In this document: positions 15,565 through 23,134 of the stretch, one piece after another
Numbering within the stretch: the first letter of the stretch is position 1
Layout: every line of letters starts with the position of its first letter
DNA from: Tissierella sp. MB52-C2
Lineage (GTDB): Bacteria > Bacillota > Clostridia > Tissierellales > Tissierellaceae
Length of the DNA stretch: 64,000 bases
NCBI RefSeq assembly: GCF_030931715.1
Contig: NZ_CP133261.1
Coordinates: 1,674,001-1,738,000, forward strand
Reading direction: 5' to 3'
Position numbers and translations under genes: made by a program
The notes under the pieces: generated by a model
The model's input: the letters and a program-made list of their open reading frames with translations, nothing else
Told to the model about the DNA's origin: nothing
Databases searched by the model: none

Positions 15565-16446
15565 CTAAAATGGATTATCTTCGCCATCAAATGGGTTATC
15601 CATAAATTCTGCTGGTATATCTTCTATCTCGCCAGTTTCCATATTTACTGCCTCTTTTTCTTTAGAAGGTTCTTTTTTAGGACTACTTACTAGCATTTCA
15701 CATGCCTTTTTAATCACTGGATCTGTCCTATCATTTCCTAGTAGCCACTTAATATAGTCGGGTGCCTCCTTATATACTTCCTCTAATGTTTTACCTTTGT
15801 GTTTGCCAAAAGTTAATTTAATATTCTTAGATTCTACTTCTGTCATTGTTGAAACCTGTTCTTGTTGTATAAATTCTTTCATATCTTCCATATCTTGAGT
15901 GAATAGTTCGGAAAGACTTGCTACAGTTAGTACTGCGTCTATTTGGGCTCTTTTCTTGGCCATCTTAAGTATTGTATTGGCTTGACTATATATCTCTTCA
16001 TTTTCAAGCTTATACTCTGCCTTACCCCACCTATTAATTTTACTTTTAAGAGAGTCTTTATCTATCCCTACAGGTAAATCTTCTTCCTTGTACCATCTCC
16101 ATCTATACTTGTCCTCTTTGGAGTTACAAGACCCTACACCTTCAGTTATCTTCCGTCCTTGTTGAGATAAAATACACTTCATTGTATAAGCAAATATCCC
16201 CTTATCATAATCCTCTATCTTTTCCATGAATTCATATTCACTAGTTAAACCAAACATCATCAAAATCTTTTCTCCACCTGGCTTTAATAATGTAGGCTTA
16301 GACGTACCTGGTATAACATCATAATCATGCCCTGATTTTAATTGGCTTTGTACTGCTGCTTGAATTTGTGTAATTTTATTTAAAGTTCCTACTATTGAGC
16401 TAACCTCAACACTTTCTATTAAACTCATCATTAAGTTATTAGACAT
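15565..16446 (-). CDS. Phage early protein with ExoX-like C-terminal domain
   Basis: 293 aa. The N-terminal domain has SGHDYDVIPGTSKPTLLKPGG followed by EKILMMFGL, a widespread phage early-protein signature also present near recombination genes, and a central RWRWYKEEDLP and KMAKKRAQIDAVL. The C-terminal part (about 195-255) reads LTFGKHKGKTLEEVYKEAPD and YIKWLLGN, the ExoX-like C-terminal domain that binds single-stranded DNA ends in other proteins. It ends with an acidic FDGEDNPF tail. A role in recombination or ssDNA handling is inferred from the neighbours, not shown. Confidence 0.7.
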   Translation of the reverse strand: MSNNLMMSLIESVEVSSIVGTLNKITQIQAAVQSQLKSGHDYDVIPGTSKPTLLKPGGEKILMMFGLTSEYEFMEKIEDYDKGIFAYTMKCILSQQGRKITEGVGSCNSKEDKYRWRWYKEEDLPVGIDKDSLKSKINRWGKAEYKLENEEIYSQANTILKMAKKRAQIDAVLTVASLSELFTQDMEDMKEFIQQEQVSTMTEVESKNIKLTFGKHKGKTLEEVYKEAPDYIKWLLGNDRTDPVIKKACEMLVSSPKKEPSKEKEAVNMETGEIEDIPAEFMDNPFDGEDNPF

Positions 16447-16456
16447 ATTATTCCTC

Positions 16457-16588
16457 CTAATTTTTACTTAGATCTTCTATTATCAACTTCTTATTTATTT
16501 CAACTGCCAGTAATTTAGCTCCACACTGGCAGTTATATAATTTATTCTTCTTTATTTCTATTTCTCTACCACATTTAGGACAGTTCAT
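16457..16588 (-). CDS. Zinc-ribbon protein, 43 aa
   Basis: ATG at 16586-16588 overlaps the TAA of the preceding gene (TAATG), with AGAAGGAAG upstream. The first half is MNCPKCGREIEI and NCQCGAKLL, two Cys pairs (CxxC and CxC) forming a small zinc ribbon. The rest is basic and helical. Likely nucleic-acid binding; role unknown. Confidence 0.6.
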   Translation of the reverse strand: MNCPKCGREIEIKKNKLYNCQCGAKLLAVEINKKLIIEDLSKN

Positions 16589-16791
16589 TAAGAACACTTC
16601 CTTCTAAGTTCTTCTACAAAATCCATATCTTTAAAACTTACTTGTCCTTCTATTTCCTCTATTTCTTTAGGCTGTTCTGTATTATCTTTCATATGTTCAA
16701 TCTTTATCTTTTTATAACATCCAGGACCATATCCACGTTTTGCTGATTCTTTATTAGTTAATGCTCGTCCACATCTTAAACAAATTGACAT
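16588..16791 (-). CDS. DUF6011-like Cys-rich protein, 67 aa
   Basis: ATG behind TAAGGAGGAAATACAA. MSICLRCGRALTNKES followed by KRGYGPGCYKKI matches the short CxxCGRxLT...GxGPxC pattern of DUF6011 proteins, common in phages and probably zinc-binding. The acidic C-terminal half has QVSFKDMDFVEELRR. Function unknown. Confidence 0.65.
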   Translation of the reverse strand: MSICLRCGRALTNKESAKRGYGPGCYKKIKIEHMKDNTEQPKEIEEIEGQVSFKDMDFVEELRRKCS

Positions 16792-16845
16792 TTGTATTTC
16801 CTCCTTAGGATCTCTATGTTATAATAGAGTTAATTAGATATTTTT

Positions 16846-17148
16846 TTAATTTATTGAGCTTTTCAAGTTGCCGCTTGAGAGCTCTTTTTCTTTTTTGGAT
16901 TTATATCTCTTTACTCTATGGTGTATATTGCTATTTGTAGAGTTATATATTTCAGCTACTTGTCTATAAGTCATCCCTTTGTTAAGAAGTTCTATCATAT
17001 CCTCTACATCGTCATTACTTAGTTGGAATTTTTTATCAGATATTACTGAAAATGCTTTTTCAGGTAACATAAATTCTTCTGAACATATAGCTATAGTTAA
17101 AGCTGCTATATTATATCTAAGATCTAATGCAGTTTCTGTATTTAACAC
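16846..17148 (-). CDS. Phage HTH protein, 100 aa
   Basis: An HTH lies at residues 44-85: SNDDVEDMIELLNKGMTYRQ, VAEIYNSTNSNIHHRV, with a basic tail RYKSKKEKE. The start is uncertain: GTG at 17146-17148 lies very close to its GAGGAG, and no ATG is available before the conserved part. It probably binds DNA within the early control region; family not named. Confidence 0.6.
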   Translation of the reverse strand: MLNTETALDLRYNIAALTIAICSEEFMLPEKAFSVISDKKFQLSNDDVEDMIELLNKGMTYRQVAEIYNSTNSNIHHRVKRYKSKKEKELSSGNLKSSIN

Positions 17149-17159
17149 CTCCTCACCCC

Positions 17160-17594
17160 CTATCTTGAAAATACTACCGAAAGAGCTGCACCTGCCATTT
17201 CAAACACTTCTTTAGTTACTTCATCCCATCTATCCTCTTCATGCCTGTCTATTCTTCCATCACAAGCTATCTTTATCATGCAAGGTTTGACATCATCAAC
17301 ATCCCCAGATTCCTTTTGGAGTACCAGGACTGATTTAGCTATATCTGTAATATCAATTTCGGGGAGAATCTCTTGCCCTAGTTTCGTAGATAATCTTAAA
17401 TGTTCATATCCTAACCACTTAGCCCCATATACTGTTGCCATGTCTGCTACTATATCTCCGTGGGGAATCGTATTTCCTAACTCATAGTTTCCTAATGCTC
17501 TTACACTTACCCCCAACCTCTCGGATGCTTCTATTTGGGTTAAACCTGCAACATTTCTAGCTAATTGGTATATATTTCTGCAACTTTCATTCAT
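17160..17594 (-). CDS. XRE-family regulator with C-terminal extension
   Basis: 144 aa; ATG behind AGAGGTGAAATTGA. The N-terminal XRE HTH is NIYQLARNVAGLTQIEASER plus LGVSVRALGNYELG. The C-terminal half, about 75 residues, includes CMIKIACDGRIDRHEEDRWD, a pattern seen in Clostridial phage early regulators. It is the first well-formed protein of the leftward early run after the small genes; it may modulate the early promoter. Not the lysogeny repressor, which is at 19136. Confidence 0.75.
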   Translation of the reverse strand: MNESCRNIYQLARNVAGLTQIEASERLGVSVRALGNYELGNTIPHGDIVADMATVYGAKWLGYEHLRLSTKLGQEILPEIDITDIAKSVLVLQKESGDVDDVKPCMIKIACDGRIDRHEEDRWDEVTKEVFEMAGAALSVVFSR

Positions 17595-17638
17595 TCAATT
17601 TCACCTCTTTTCATGATAAAATTTAATTAATGAAGAAA

Positions 17639-17758
17639 CTAAGCTGTTTTCTTTTCCTTTTCTTTTTTAATCTTTTCTAGCTTTGTCCATTCCTCATTTA
17701 GCCTAGTAGTTAGGTCTTCTGCTTTGCATATGAAACAGATTAATCTAATTTGTTTCAT
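17639..17758 (-). CDS. Small phage protein, 39 aa
   Basis: ATG 17756-17758 behind GGGAGGAAAGGAAAAG. Begins MKQIRLICFICKAEDLTTRL and ends in a Lys/Glu helix (EKIKKEKEKKTA). A single CxxC is present. Unknown; common type of early-region filler gene. Confidence 0.45.
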   Translation of the reverse strand: MKQIRLICFICKAEDLTTRLNEEWTKLEKIKKEKEKKTA

Positions 17759-17784
17759 CTTTTCCTTTCCTCCCTTCTTCAAAT

Positions 17785-17949
17785 TTAATTTTCCTCACTT
17801 CCTTCTTTCTTTTTATTGATTTTTTCTTTAAATTCTTCTGCTCTTATAATTCCTCCAAGTACTTTGTAAAAGTTTTTTTCTATCGCTTGATAATTTTCAT
17901 CATAAGTAGCAGCTAACCCATCTAATATTGGTGTAGGTAATCTTGACAT
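17785..17949 (-). CDS. Small phage protein, 54 aa
   Basis: ATG 17947-17949 behind GGAGGGATAGC. MSRLPTPILDGLAATYDENY is followed by a charged helix (EEFKEKINKKKEGSEEN). No domain recognised; strong start and a tight position upstream of the next gene support it. Confidence 0.5.
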   Translation of the reverse strand: MSRLPTPILDGLAATYDENYQAIEKNFYKVLGGIIRAEEFKEKINKKKEGSEEN

Positions 17950-17988
17950 GCTATCCCTCCTTTCTCTTTATATTGCTCTTCTCACCTC

Positions 17989-18099
17989 CTATGCTGTTTT
18001 ATCTTCCAATAATTCTGCTACTGTTACTACTAAGAACCTTTCTATTCTCTTTTGCTCTATTCTTATAATGTGTTGTGTTTTTATTCTCTTATGATAAAA
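17989..18099 (-). pseudogene. Possible gene remnant without start codon
   Basis: An open frame of 36 codons ends ERFLVVTVAELLEDKTA at TAG 17989 but contains no ATG, GTG or TTG. The 20 bases after its stop (CATAGGAGGTGAGAAG region) match those after the Cro-like gene at 18726, suggesting a partial duplication. Confidence 0.3.
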
Positions 18100-18126
18100 T
18101 TACAATTATGATAGGAGCTGATAAAT

Positions 18127-18486
18127 TTGTACACTATAGTTCACTTTTTTATATTAAGATCATTAGTTTATTTTAACGTTAAAAATATTGGATTTACCGG
18201 ATTCCCCATGCCCATAGAAGAATTACTTAAAAGCATTTGGTTTCTACCAGTCTCAAATAACTATAAGGCTGCCCAAATATATACATTAGAAAATGTAGGA
18301 CTATTATCTACTTTCAATCATGAATACGGTGACGAAAATGAAAAAAGAACTCTAATGATATATTTAACTAAAGATGGTTGGTATCGGTATCATGAAAAAA
18401 AGGCTAATATTTCCAACACCATATTCCAATGTATTTGGAATGTTATAATCCTTTTATTTGGTTATTACTTGGGGAAATTTAGCTAA
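18127..18486 (+). CDS. Small membrane protein on the opposite strand
   Basis: 119 aa from a TTG start with AGGAGCTGATAAAT upstream; the exact start is uncertain. A soluble middle (PIEELLKSIWFLPVSNNYKA, LMIYLTKDGWYRYHEKK) is followed by a C-terminal helix (IFQCIWNVIILLFGYYLG). It is transcribed against its leftward neighbours and its stop overlaps that of the next gene by eight bases, so it is a single-gene unit. Function unknown; possibly a lysogeny-stage membrane protein. Confidence 0.55.
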   Translation: MYTIVHFFILRSLVYFNVKNIGFTGFPMPIEELLKSIWFLPVSNNYKAAQIYTLENVGLLSTFNHEYGDENEKRTLMIYLTKDGWYRYHEKKANISNTIFQCIWNVIILLFGYYLGKFS

Positions 18487-18712
18487 TTTGAAAAATTATT
18501 AAAGTAACTATAATTCCAATCATTATACCAAAGATAAAAGTAATAAACCTACTACTAAAAAACATTCTTGTTTCAGCATCACGCTTTTGATTTATTAAAA
18601 AAGCCAAATCTATTCTTGAAATTTCAGTTTCTAAAAGTTTCACTCTTTCTTCAATCGTTAAATTCGGATAATCTTTAACTGTAAGTATTTCTCCCTTATC
18701 TTTAACTCTCAC
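18479..18712 (-). CDS. Small tail-anchored membrane protein, 77 aa
   Basis: GTG start. An N-terminal charged helical region (EERVKLLETEISRIDLAFL) ends in a strong membrane helix (RFITFIFGIMIGIIVTLIIF). The shape resembles hemolysin XhlA-type or small phage anchor proteins, but the location next to the Cro-like gene is unusual for lysis genes. Unknown role. Confidence 0.55.
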   Translation of the reverse strand: MRVKDKGEILTVKDYPNLTIEERVKLLETEISRIDLAFLINQKRDAETRMFFSSRFITFIFGIMIGIIVTLIIFQIS

Positions 18713-18725
18713 CCCTTCTCACCTC

Positions 18726-18971
18726 CTATGCTGTATGATTATCTACATTGCGCTTTGTTGTATTATTGTTTAAAAAAATATCTGGAAATAATTTTTCCAT
18801 AGGCGTTTCATATATTTCTTCAAAACCTTTCGCAATTATTAAAGATGGATTTCTTTTCCCTTGCTCTATGAACGATATTAATTGTTGAGTGGTATTTAAC
18901 TTTTTTGCCACATATTCTTGTGACCATTGATTATTTTTCCTTTTATCTATTAAAAATTTCCTTTTATTCAT
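18726..18971 (-). CDS. Cro-like XRE regulator
   Basis: 81 aa, one XRE HTH: WSQEYVAKKLNTTQQLISFI followed by EQGKRNPSLIIAKGFEEIY. It is the first leftward gene from the divergent immunity promoter region, opposite the CI-like repressor, which is the Cro position. A TTGACA-17-TAATAT promoter lies 47 bases upstream and overlaps operator copy 2. Expected to bind the same operators. Confidence 0.8.
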   Translation of the reverse strand: MNKRKFLIDKRKNNQWSQEYVAKKLNTTQQLISFIEQGKRNPSLIIAKGFEEIYETPMEKLFPDIFLNNNTTKRNVDNHTA

Positions 18972-18991
18972 TTTTTCACCCCTCTCGATAT

Positions 18992-19098
18992 TGCACTTTG
19001 TTGTATTCTATAACCATATATTACACTACACTTTGTTGTATGTCAATAGTTTCTTTACATTTTGTTGTAAATGGTTTTTTAAACTACATTTTGTTGTA
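18992..19098. promoter_or_regulatory. Immunity operator array, four TACA-TTTGTTGTA repeats
   Basis: Copies begin at 18992 (TGCACTTTGTTGTA), 19027 (TACACTTTGTTGTA), 19056 and 19085 (both TACATTTTGTTGTA). The last three are spaced exactly 29 bases apart and the first 35. They fill the spacer between the Cro-like and CI-like genes and overlap both promoters. Confidence 0.85.
19018..19046 (-). promoter_or_regulatory. Leftward early promoter
   Basis: TTGACA (19041-19046), a 17-base spacer and TAATAT (19018-19023) on the minus strand. Operator copy 2 fills the spacer, so repressor binding would block RNA polymerase. Confidence 0.85.
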
Positions 19099-19135
19099 TA
19101 ATTTAAGTATCTTTTAGGCTTGAAAGGAGATTCAT

Positions 19136-19537
19136 ATGATAGGAAATAGAATTAAAACTTTAAGAATAGAAAAAGATTTACTACAAAAAGATTTAGCTAA
19201 TAAGTTGCGCTTATCTCAACAAACTATAAGTCTATATGAGTCTGGGAAAAGAGAGCCTGATTATGAAACATTAAATAAAATAGCTAAATTCTTTAACGTT
19301 TCAGTTGATTTTATTTTAGGTAATAGCGATATCAGAAACCCATATAAGGATAATAAAGAAGAACTTCCCGACAGCTTTGAAACTCCTGAAGAAGCAATTA
19401 AATTTCTATTAGAACAAAATGTAATCATGGGATTTGGTGGCTTTGATGTTAATAAGCTTTCTGATGAAGAAAAAGTTGAGTTTGCTAATGAATTGCTAAA
19501 TCAATTGAAATTATTGAGTTATAAATATAAGAAGTAG
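19136..19537 (+). CDS. CI-like lysogeny repressor (XRE)
   Basis: 133 aa; ATG behind AAAGGAGATTC. XRE HTH at residues 5-60: LRIEKDLLQKDLANKLRLSQ, QTISLYESGKREPDYETL, then FFNVSVDFILGNSD. The C-terminal 60 residues are acidic and helical; there is no LexA-type peptidase domain, so induction would depend on the ImmA-like protease encoded next. It reads rightward from the operator array, and a TATAAT lies inside operator copy 4. Confidence 0.85.
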   Translation: MIGNRIKTLRIEKDLLQKDLANKLRLSQQTISLYESGKREPDYETLNKIAKFFNVSVDFILGNSDIRNPYKDNKEELPDSFETPEEAIKFLLEQNVIMGFGGFDVNKLSDEEKVEFANELLNQLKLLSYKYKK

Positions 19538-19658
19538 GACGTAGTACAAATATAAAATGGTTTGTGCTATAAAAAAATAGAGCATAGTATAAATATAAAA
19601 TAAAATACAAAACTAATTAAAAATAAATTATAAAAGCAGTTTGTTTTGAGGTGATATT

Positions 19659-20102
19659 ATGGACTTAACCTGGATTGATGAATATGTTGATGGAGTTATA
19701 GATTATTGTTATTCTAGAGATATTTTTGAAATATATGACTCATTAAATATAGATATAAAAAGAGTTGATAAGGATGATTACATTCTACAAGATAATGAAG
19801 CTATTTATATTAGGAGCCATTTTGGCTTAGAGGCTGTTTTTATTAGAGATAATCTTCCTTATCGGTATGAAAAATTTGTTTTAGCCCATGAACTTGGACA
19901 CGCCCTATTACATATTGAAGTAACCAAAGCCGCTTATAATAGTAAGCTTATAAATAGAGGAAAGTTAGAAAAGCAGGCTGATTATTTTGCTTTAAAACTT
20001 TTAGATATTAGCATAGATGAGATTTCTTATGAAGGATACACCCAAGAACAAATAGCTGAAGGCCTGTATGTTAGAGAAGAAAGCTTAGATTTTATTATAT
20101 AA
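19659..20102 (+). CDS. ImmA/IrrE-family metallopeptidase
   Basis: 147 aa. The zinc motif is FVLAHELGHALLH, with KQADYFALKLL supplying the third ligand region. Family knowledge: ImmA proteins cleave the cognate ImmR/CI-type repressor after DNA damage, inducing excision, as in ICEBs1 and several phages. It follows the repressor in the same direction after a 121-base spacer containing two AGTA-AAATATAAAAT repeats. It is closed by a terminator at 20119. Confidence 0.85.
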   Translation: MDLTWIDEYVDGVIDYCYSRDIFEIYDSLNIDIKRVDKDDYILQDNEAIYIRSHFGLEAVFIRDNLPYRYEKFVLAHELGHALLHIEVTKAAYNSKLINRGKLEKQADYFALKLLDISIDEISYEGYTQEQIAEGLYVREESLDFII

Positions 20103-20118
20103 TTATAAAATAGATATA

Positions 20119-20147
20119 ACTCAAATTTAAGTATTTGAGTATTTTTT
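20119..20147 (+). terminator. Terminator after the ImmA-like gene
   Basis: ACTCAAAT, loop TTAAGT, ATTTGAGT, then ATTTTTTAGG. Confidence 0.75.
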
Positions 20148-20169
20148 AGGCTTTATAACAGAACTGACA

Positions 20170-20186
20170 TTCGACACAATTCGACA
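20170..20186. promoter_or_regulatory. Tandem Spo0A-box-like site
   Basis: TTCGACA at 20170 and 20180 (TGTCGAA on the minus strand), exactly 10 bases apart, as in tandem 0A boxes at known Spo0A targets. It lies 33 bases before the start of the membrane protein gene. Similar pairs stand at 4194/4204 and 5269/5279. Confidence 0.5.
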
Positions 20187-20218
20187 AAATACTTTATTTG
20201 CGAAGGAGGTGTTATATC

Positions 20219-21052
20219 ATGGATAAATTCTGGGAATTACTTATTAATGCAATAAAAAATGGAGACTACGATTTAATTTCAATAATCTTACTATTGTTTA
20301 TCTCTATATGGCTATATAATGAGTTCAGAAAGAGTTATATAGCGAATAAATCAGAGGACAAACTAGACATAGAGAAAGCCTTAGAACAATATTCTAAGCT
20401 ATATTTCGGAATAGCTGCATTTCAATCAAAAAACATAGATTCAATAGAATTAATTGAATATATTAACCAAGCGATTGTATATTTTCCTAAAAAGGTTGCA
20501 AAACAAATACTAGAATTAGATAAAAATGATTTAAATCCTAATTCACCAAAAATCGAAGAAATTAGACAAACTGCCAAAAATGAGATTAATTCACTAAAAC
20601 TTAAACAACGTACTATTTCAGTATTTGACTATGGCGAAGATATATTTGAGCAAATCTCTTGGTTTATTTCTAAAAATAATTTTGATTCTTTTATACAACC
20701 ATTCATTTATTTTACATTTACTTTAATAGGGATTATCTTTTTACTTTCTATTGCAATAACTATACGAAGGCTATCTGGTTTTTCAAAAATAGCACTTATT
20801 GCTTTTTTGATAAATTCATTACTATCTACGTTTATTATGATGCAACTTTCTCAATTAATGCTCAATAAAAATGTAAAAGCTGAATTTTACAAATACTTTT
20901 TATTTCTAATTGCAATTCCTTTTTCCATAACATTACTACTGCTTAAATATCCTGTAATTAGAGGAGTTCCGATTATTATTAACACAATCACAATTATTAT
21001 ATTTGTATATCTGGCAAACAAAGGAGCATTTACGACACCCAAAAATAAATAA
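20219..21052 (+). CDS. Membrane protein, lysogeny accessory gene
   Basis: 277 aa; start ATG 20219 behind GAAGGAGGTG (the longer frame from 20198 is not needed). One N-terminal helix (LISIILLLFISIWLYNEF), a cytoplasmic-type helical domain of about 120 residues (EKALEQYSKLYFGIAAFQSK), and four C-terminal helices (for example IYFTFTLIGIIFLLSIAI). Unknown family. The position between the immunity region and integrase is typical of superinfection exclusion or lysogenic conversion genes, but this is inference. Confidence 0.6.
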   Translation: MDKFWELLINAIKNGDYDLISIILLLFISIWLYNEFRKSYIANKSEDKLDIEKALEQYSKLYFGIAAFQSKNIDSIELIEYINQAIVYFPKKVAKQILELDKNDLNPNSPKIEEIRQTAKNEINSLKLKQRTISVFDYGEDIFEQISWFISKNNFDSFIQPFIYFTFTLIGIIFLLSIAITIRRLSGFSKIALIAFLINSLLSTFIMMQLSQLMLNKNVKAEFYKYFLFLIAIPFSITLLLLKYPVIRGVPIIINTITIIIFVYLANKGAFTTPKNK

Positions 21053-21069
21053 TTTAAGGAGGAATACTA

Positions 21070-21516
21070 ATGAAAAAAAGAAGAATTACATCATTAATGT
21101 TAGCTGCTACCATAGCATTAACACCTGCTGCTACTTTAGGCCATGGTGGTAGAACAGATTCTAATGGAGGACATAAGGATAACAAGAATGCAAGTGGCTT
21201 AGGTAGTTACCACTATCATTGTGGAGGTAATCCTGCTCACCTTCATGATAATGGAGTTTGTCCTTATAGTAGCAAAACTACAACTAAATCTAGTACAAGC
21301 AGTACAAAGAAGACTTCTACTATCTCTGCAACTGATAAAAAAGCCGAGATTAAAAAGATTCAGGAGAAACTTAATGAGTTGGGCTATGATTGTGGAAAGG
21401 CTGATGGGATAGCTGGAGAAAAAACTAAAGAAGCTATAAAGGCATTTCAAAAGGATAATGAACTTACTGCAGATGGAATTGCAGGAGCTAAGACTAAGGA
21501 AGCATTGGGGATATAG
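21070..21516 (+). CDS. Secreted YHYH-type protein with peptidoglycan-binding domain
   Basis: 148 aa. Signal peptide MKKRRITSLMLAATIALTPA with cleavage near ATLG. Next is a Gly/His-rich YHYH-type segment (GHGGRTDSNGGHK, GSYHYHCGG, AHLHDNGVCPY), likely metal-binding. A Ser/Thr linker leads to a single PG_binding_1 domain (IQEKLNELGYDCGKADGIAG, KEAIKAFQKDNEL). It should be exported and attach to the cell wall, and is co-transcribed with the membrane protein 17 bases upstream. A lysogenic conversion product is plausible. Confidence 0.75.
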   Translation: MKKRRITSLMLAATIALTPAATLGHGGRTDSNGGHKDNKNASGLGSYHYHCGGNPAHLHDNGVCPYSSKTTTKSSTSSTKKTSTISATDKKAEIKKIQEKLNELGYDCGKADGIAGEKTKEAIKAFQKDNELTADGIAGAKTKEALGI

Positions 21517-21528
21517 ATAATGTGTAAC

Positions 21529-21564
21529 AATAAACCGATGTAAAACTAATTACATCGGTTTATT
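21529..21564. terminator. Bidirectional terminator
   Basis: AATAAACCGATGTAA pairs perfectly with TTACATCGGTTTATT across a 6-base loop. It separates the rightward accessory pair from the leftward five-gene operon. Confidence 0.8.
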
Positions 21565-21662
21565 GAAAAATAATTGATTTTAAAATTATTTTTTATATAT
21601 GTATTTCTATCCTTGTTAATTTAACAATCTTTTCTCTTGTTAATTTCCATTAAGCTAAGATT

Positions 21663-22328
21663 CTATAATTTTCCACTAGATATTAATCTATTTTTAGCAT
21701 CTAAAAAACTTTCTTTCTTTGTTTCATCTTTTATATTTTTAGTTTCTAATAATTTTTCCCCATCGTAAAGCTTGTCCAATAATTTACCTACTTCATTTTC
21801 CTCTAAGCCTGCTCTTCTTAAGAATGATCCAGTTGAAAATACATCTACTTGTCTTCCTATTCTTTTCCTAATATTGCTCTTACTTCTAAATTCTTTACTT
21901 CCATTATCATCTGATAACAAAATTTTTAACGATAAAACTGTAGCATATATAATAGAAACTTTTTCTCCTAAGTCTTTTTGTCCCTTCTCGTAACATTTAT
22001 TACGTTTATCATATCTTATATTATGTTCAACTAAAAGCTTTTCAATAAGTAAACGCTGTTTTGAATCAATAAACACGTCTTCTGATAGCACTAAATTATA
22101 TGCTCTATTTTTATTTATTTCATTGATATATTCTACATATGCATTCTTAAACTTTTCTTTATTTGAAAAGCTTTTGCCTTTTAACTCATGCCAAACAGCA
22201 TCTGCAAATAAAATTTTATTAAAACACTTAAATACTCTTTCCCTTTCTAATAAATAGCATATGTTTATCCAAAAATCAGCATCACATAATGGATACTCCG
22301 CTATATCAATTTTTTCAATGCATTTCAT
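21663..22328 (-). CDS. PIN-like nuclease, last gene of the five-gene operon
   Basis: 221 aa. The acidic residues of a PIN fold can be placed: LCDADFWINI (Asp16/18), ADAVWHELKGK (Glu48), KDLGEKVSIIYA (Asp119, Glu122) and LLSDDNGSKE (Asp140/141). The order D, E, DxGE, DD matches PIN and PIN-like RNases found in toxin-antitoxin modules, including those partnered with XRE plus ImmA-like proteins. The C-terminal 70 residues include DVFSTGSFLRRAGL, possibly a regulatory tail. Nineteen bases separate it from the metallopeptidase gene. Inference: the effector (RNase) of the operon. Confidence 0.65.
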   Translation of the reverse strand: MKCIEKIDIAEYPLCDADFWINICYLLERERVFKCFNKILFADAVWHELKGKSFSNKEKFKNAYVEYINEINKNRAYNLVLSEDVFIDSKQRLLIEKLLVEHNIRYDKRNKCYEKGQKDLGEKVSIIYATVLSLKILLSDDNGSKEFRSKSNIRKRIGRQVDVFSTGSFLRRAGLEENEVGKLLDKLYDGEKLLETKNIKDETKKESFLDAKNRLISSGKL

Positions 22329-22347
22329 AATCTCACACCCTGTTAAT

Positions 22348-23118
22348 TTAATAGTTTGTTACTTCAAAAAACTTAAAAACATCTTCAATTTCTTCATAAT
22401 CAACCAATCCATTTCTATAGTTATTAATCATATCATTTTTAAAGCTTTCTGGAATTACATATTCAGGACTAGGACTATTTAATTTAAAATTTATATCATA
22501 TGATAAACTCATTTCCTCCAGTTCCTGCCAATAAGGAGGATGATAATATTTTTTCAAATAGGCTGGTATTTTAGGTATAAAGTTGAAAAATTCACTCAGA
22601 TATTCATGCTCACATATTTGTTCAATAGCATATACTATAGCTTGAAATGATACATGATATATTTGCTGTAATTGAAACACACACCCTATTGTAATTTCTT
22701 TATTTTGATTCATTCCCATTCTTTTTAAGTTTAAAAGTAAATCCGGTTTAGGTATTAGTAAATTACTTGCAAACTTTTCTGCCCTTATCTCTATTTCATT
22801 TTTATCCCGTAAATCATTTGTGCATAATCCTATATCAGACTCTTCGTAATAAATGTGATAAAGTTCATGCGCTAAAGTAAAATTTTGTCTTCCTACTGGC
22901 TCAGCATTGTTTATATAAATACATTTATATGTGATATTCGTATCTTCTTTATTAAAAGTGGTTCCTGATACTTTCATTTTGTTTGGAAATTTCAATATTA
23001 TAAAATCTTCACTCAATATTTCACTTATATCTCCTATTGCTTTCTTCTCCACCAACTTAAATTTGGCCTTAAAATCATTAACATTATCTAATATTCTTAA
23101 TAACTCATCTCTTTCCAT
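22348..23118 (-). CDS. ImmA/IrrE-type metallopeptidase of the five-gene operon
   Basis: 256 aa. The catalytic centre is NFTLAHELYHIYYEESD (HExxH), followed by EIEIRAEKFASNLLIPKPDL, the usual second motif of the COG2856/DUF955 family. An N-terminal segment of about 75 residues precedes it; the C-terminal 100 residues are specific to this protein. Family knowledge: members cut XRE-type regulators in response to stress. Here the small HTH gene directly upstream (16 bases) is the obvious candidate substrate. Distinct in size and sequence from the phage ImmA-like protein at 19659. Confidence 0.8.
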   Translation of the reverse strand: MERDELLRILDNVNDFKAKFKLVEKKAIGDISEILSEDFIILKFPNKMKVSGTTFNKEDTNITYKCIYINNAEPVGRQNFTLAHELYHIYYEESDIGLCTNDLRDKNEIEIRAEKFASNLLIPKPDLLLNLKRMGMNQNKEITIGCVFQLQQIYHVSFQAIVYAIEQICEHEYLSEFFNFIPKIPAYLKKYYHPPYWQELEEMSLSYDINFKLNSPSPEYVIPESFKNDMINNYRNGLVDYEEIEDVFKFFEVTNY

Positions 23119-23134
23119 TAAATCCCCTCCTTAA

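Noticed and set aside
19136-20102. HTH plus HELGH protease as a toxin-antitoxin pair
   Set aside because: Position at the operator array opposite a Cro-like gene fits the CI/ImmA induction switch; no toxin domain is present.
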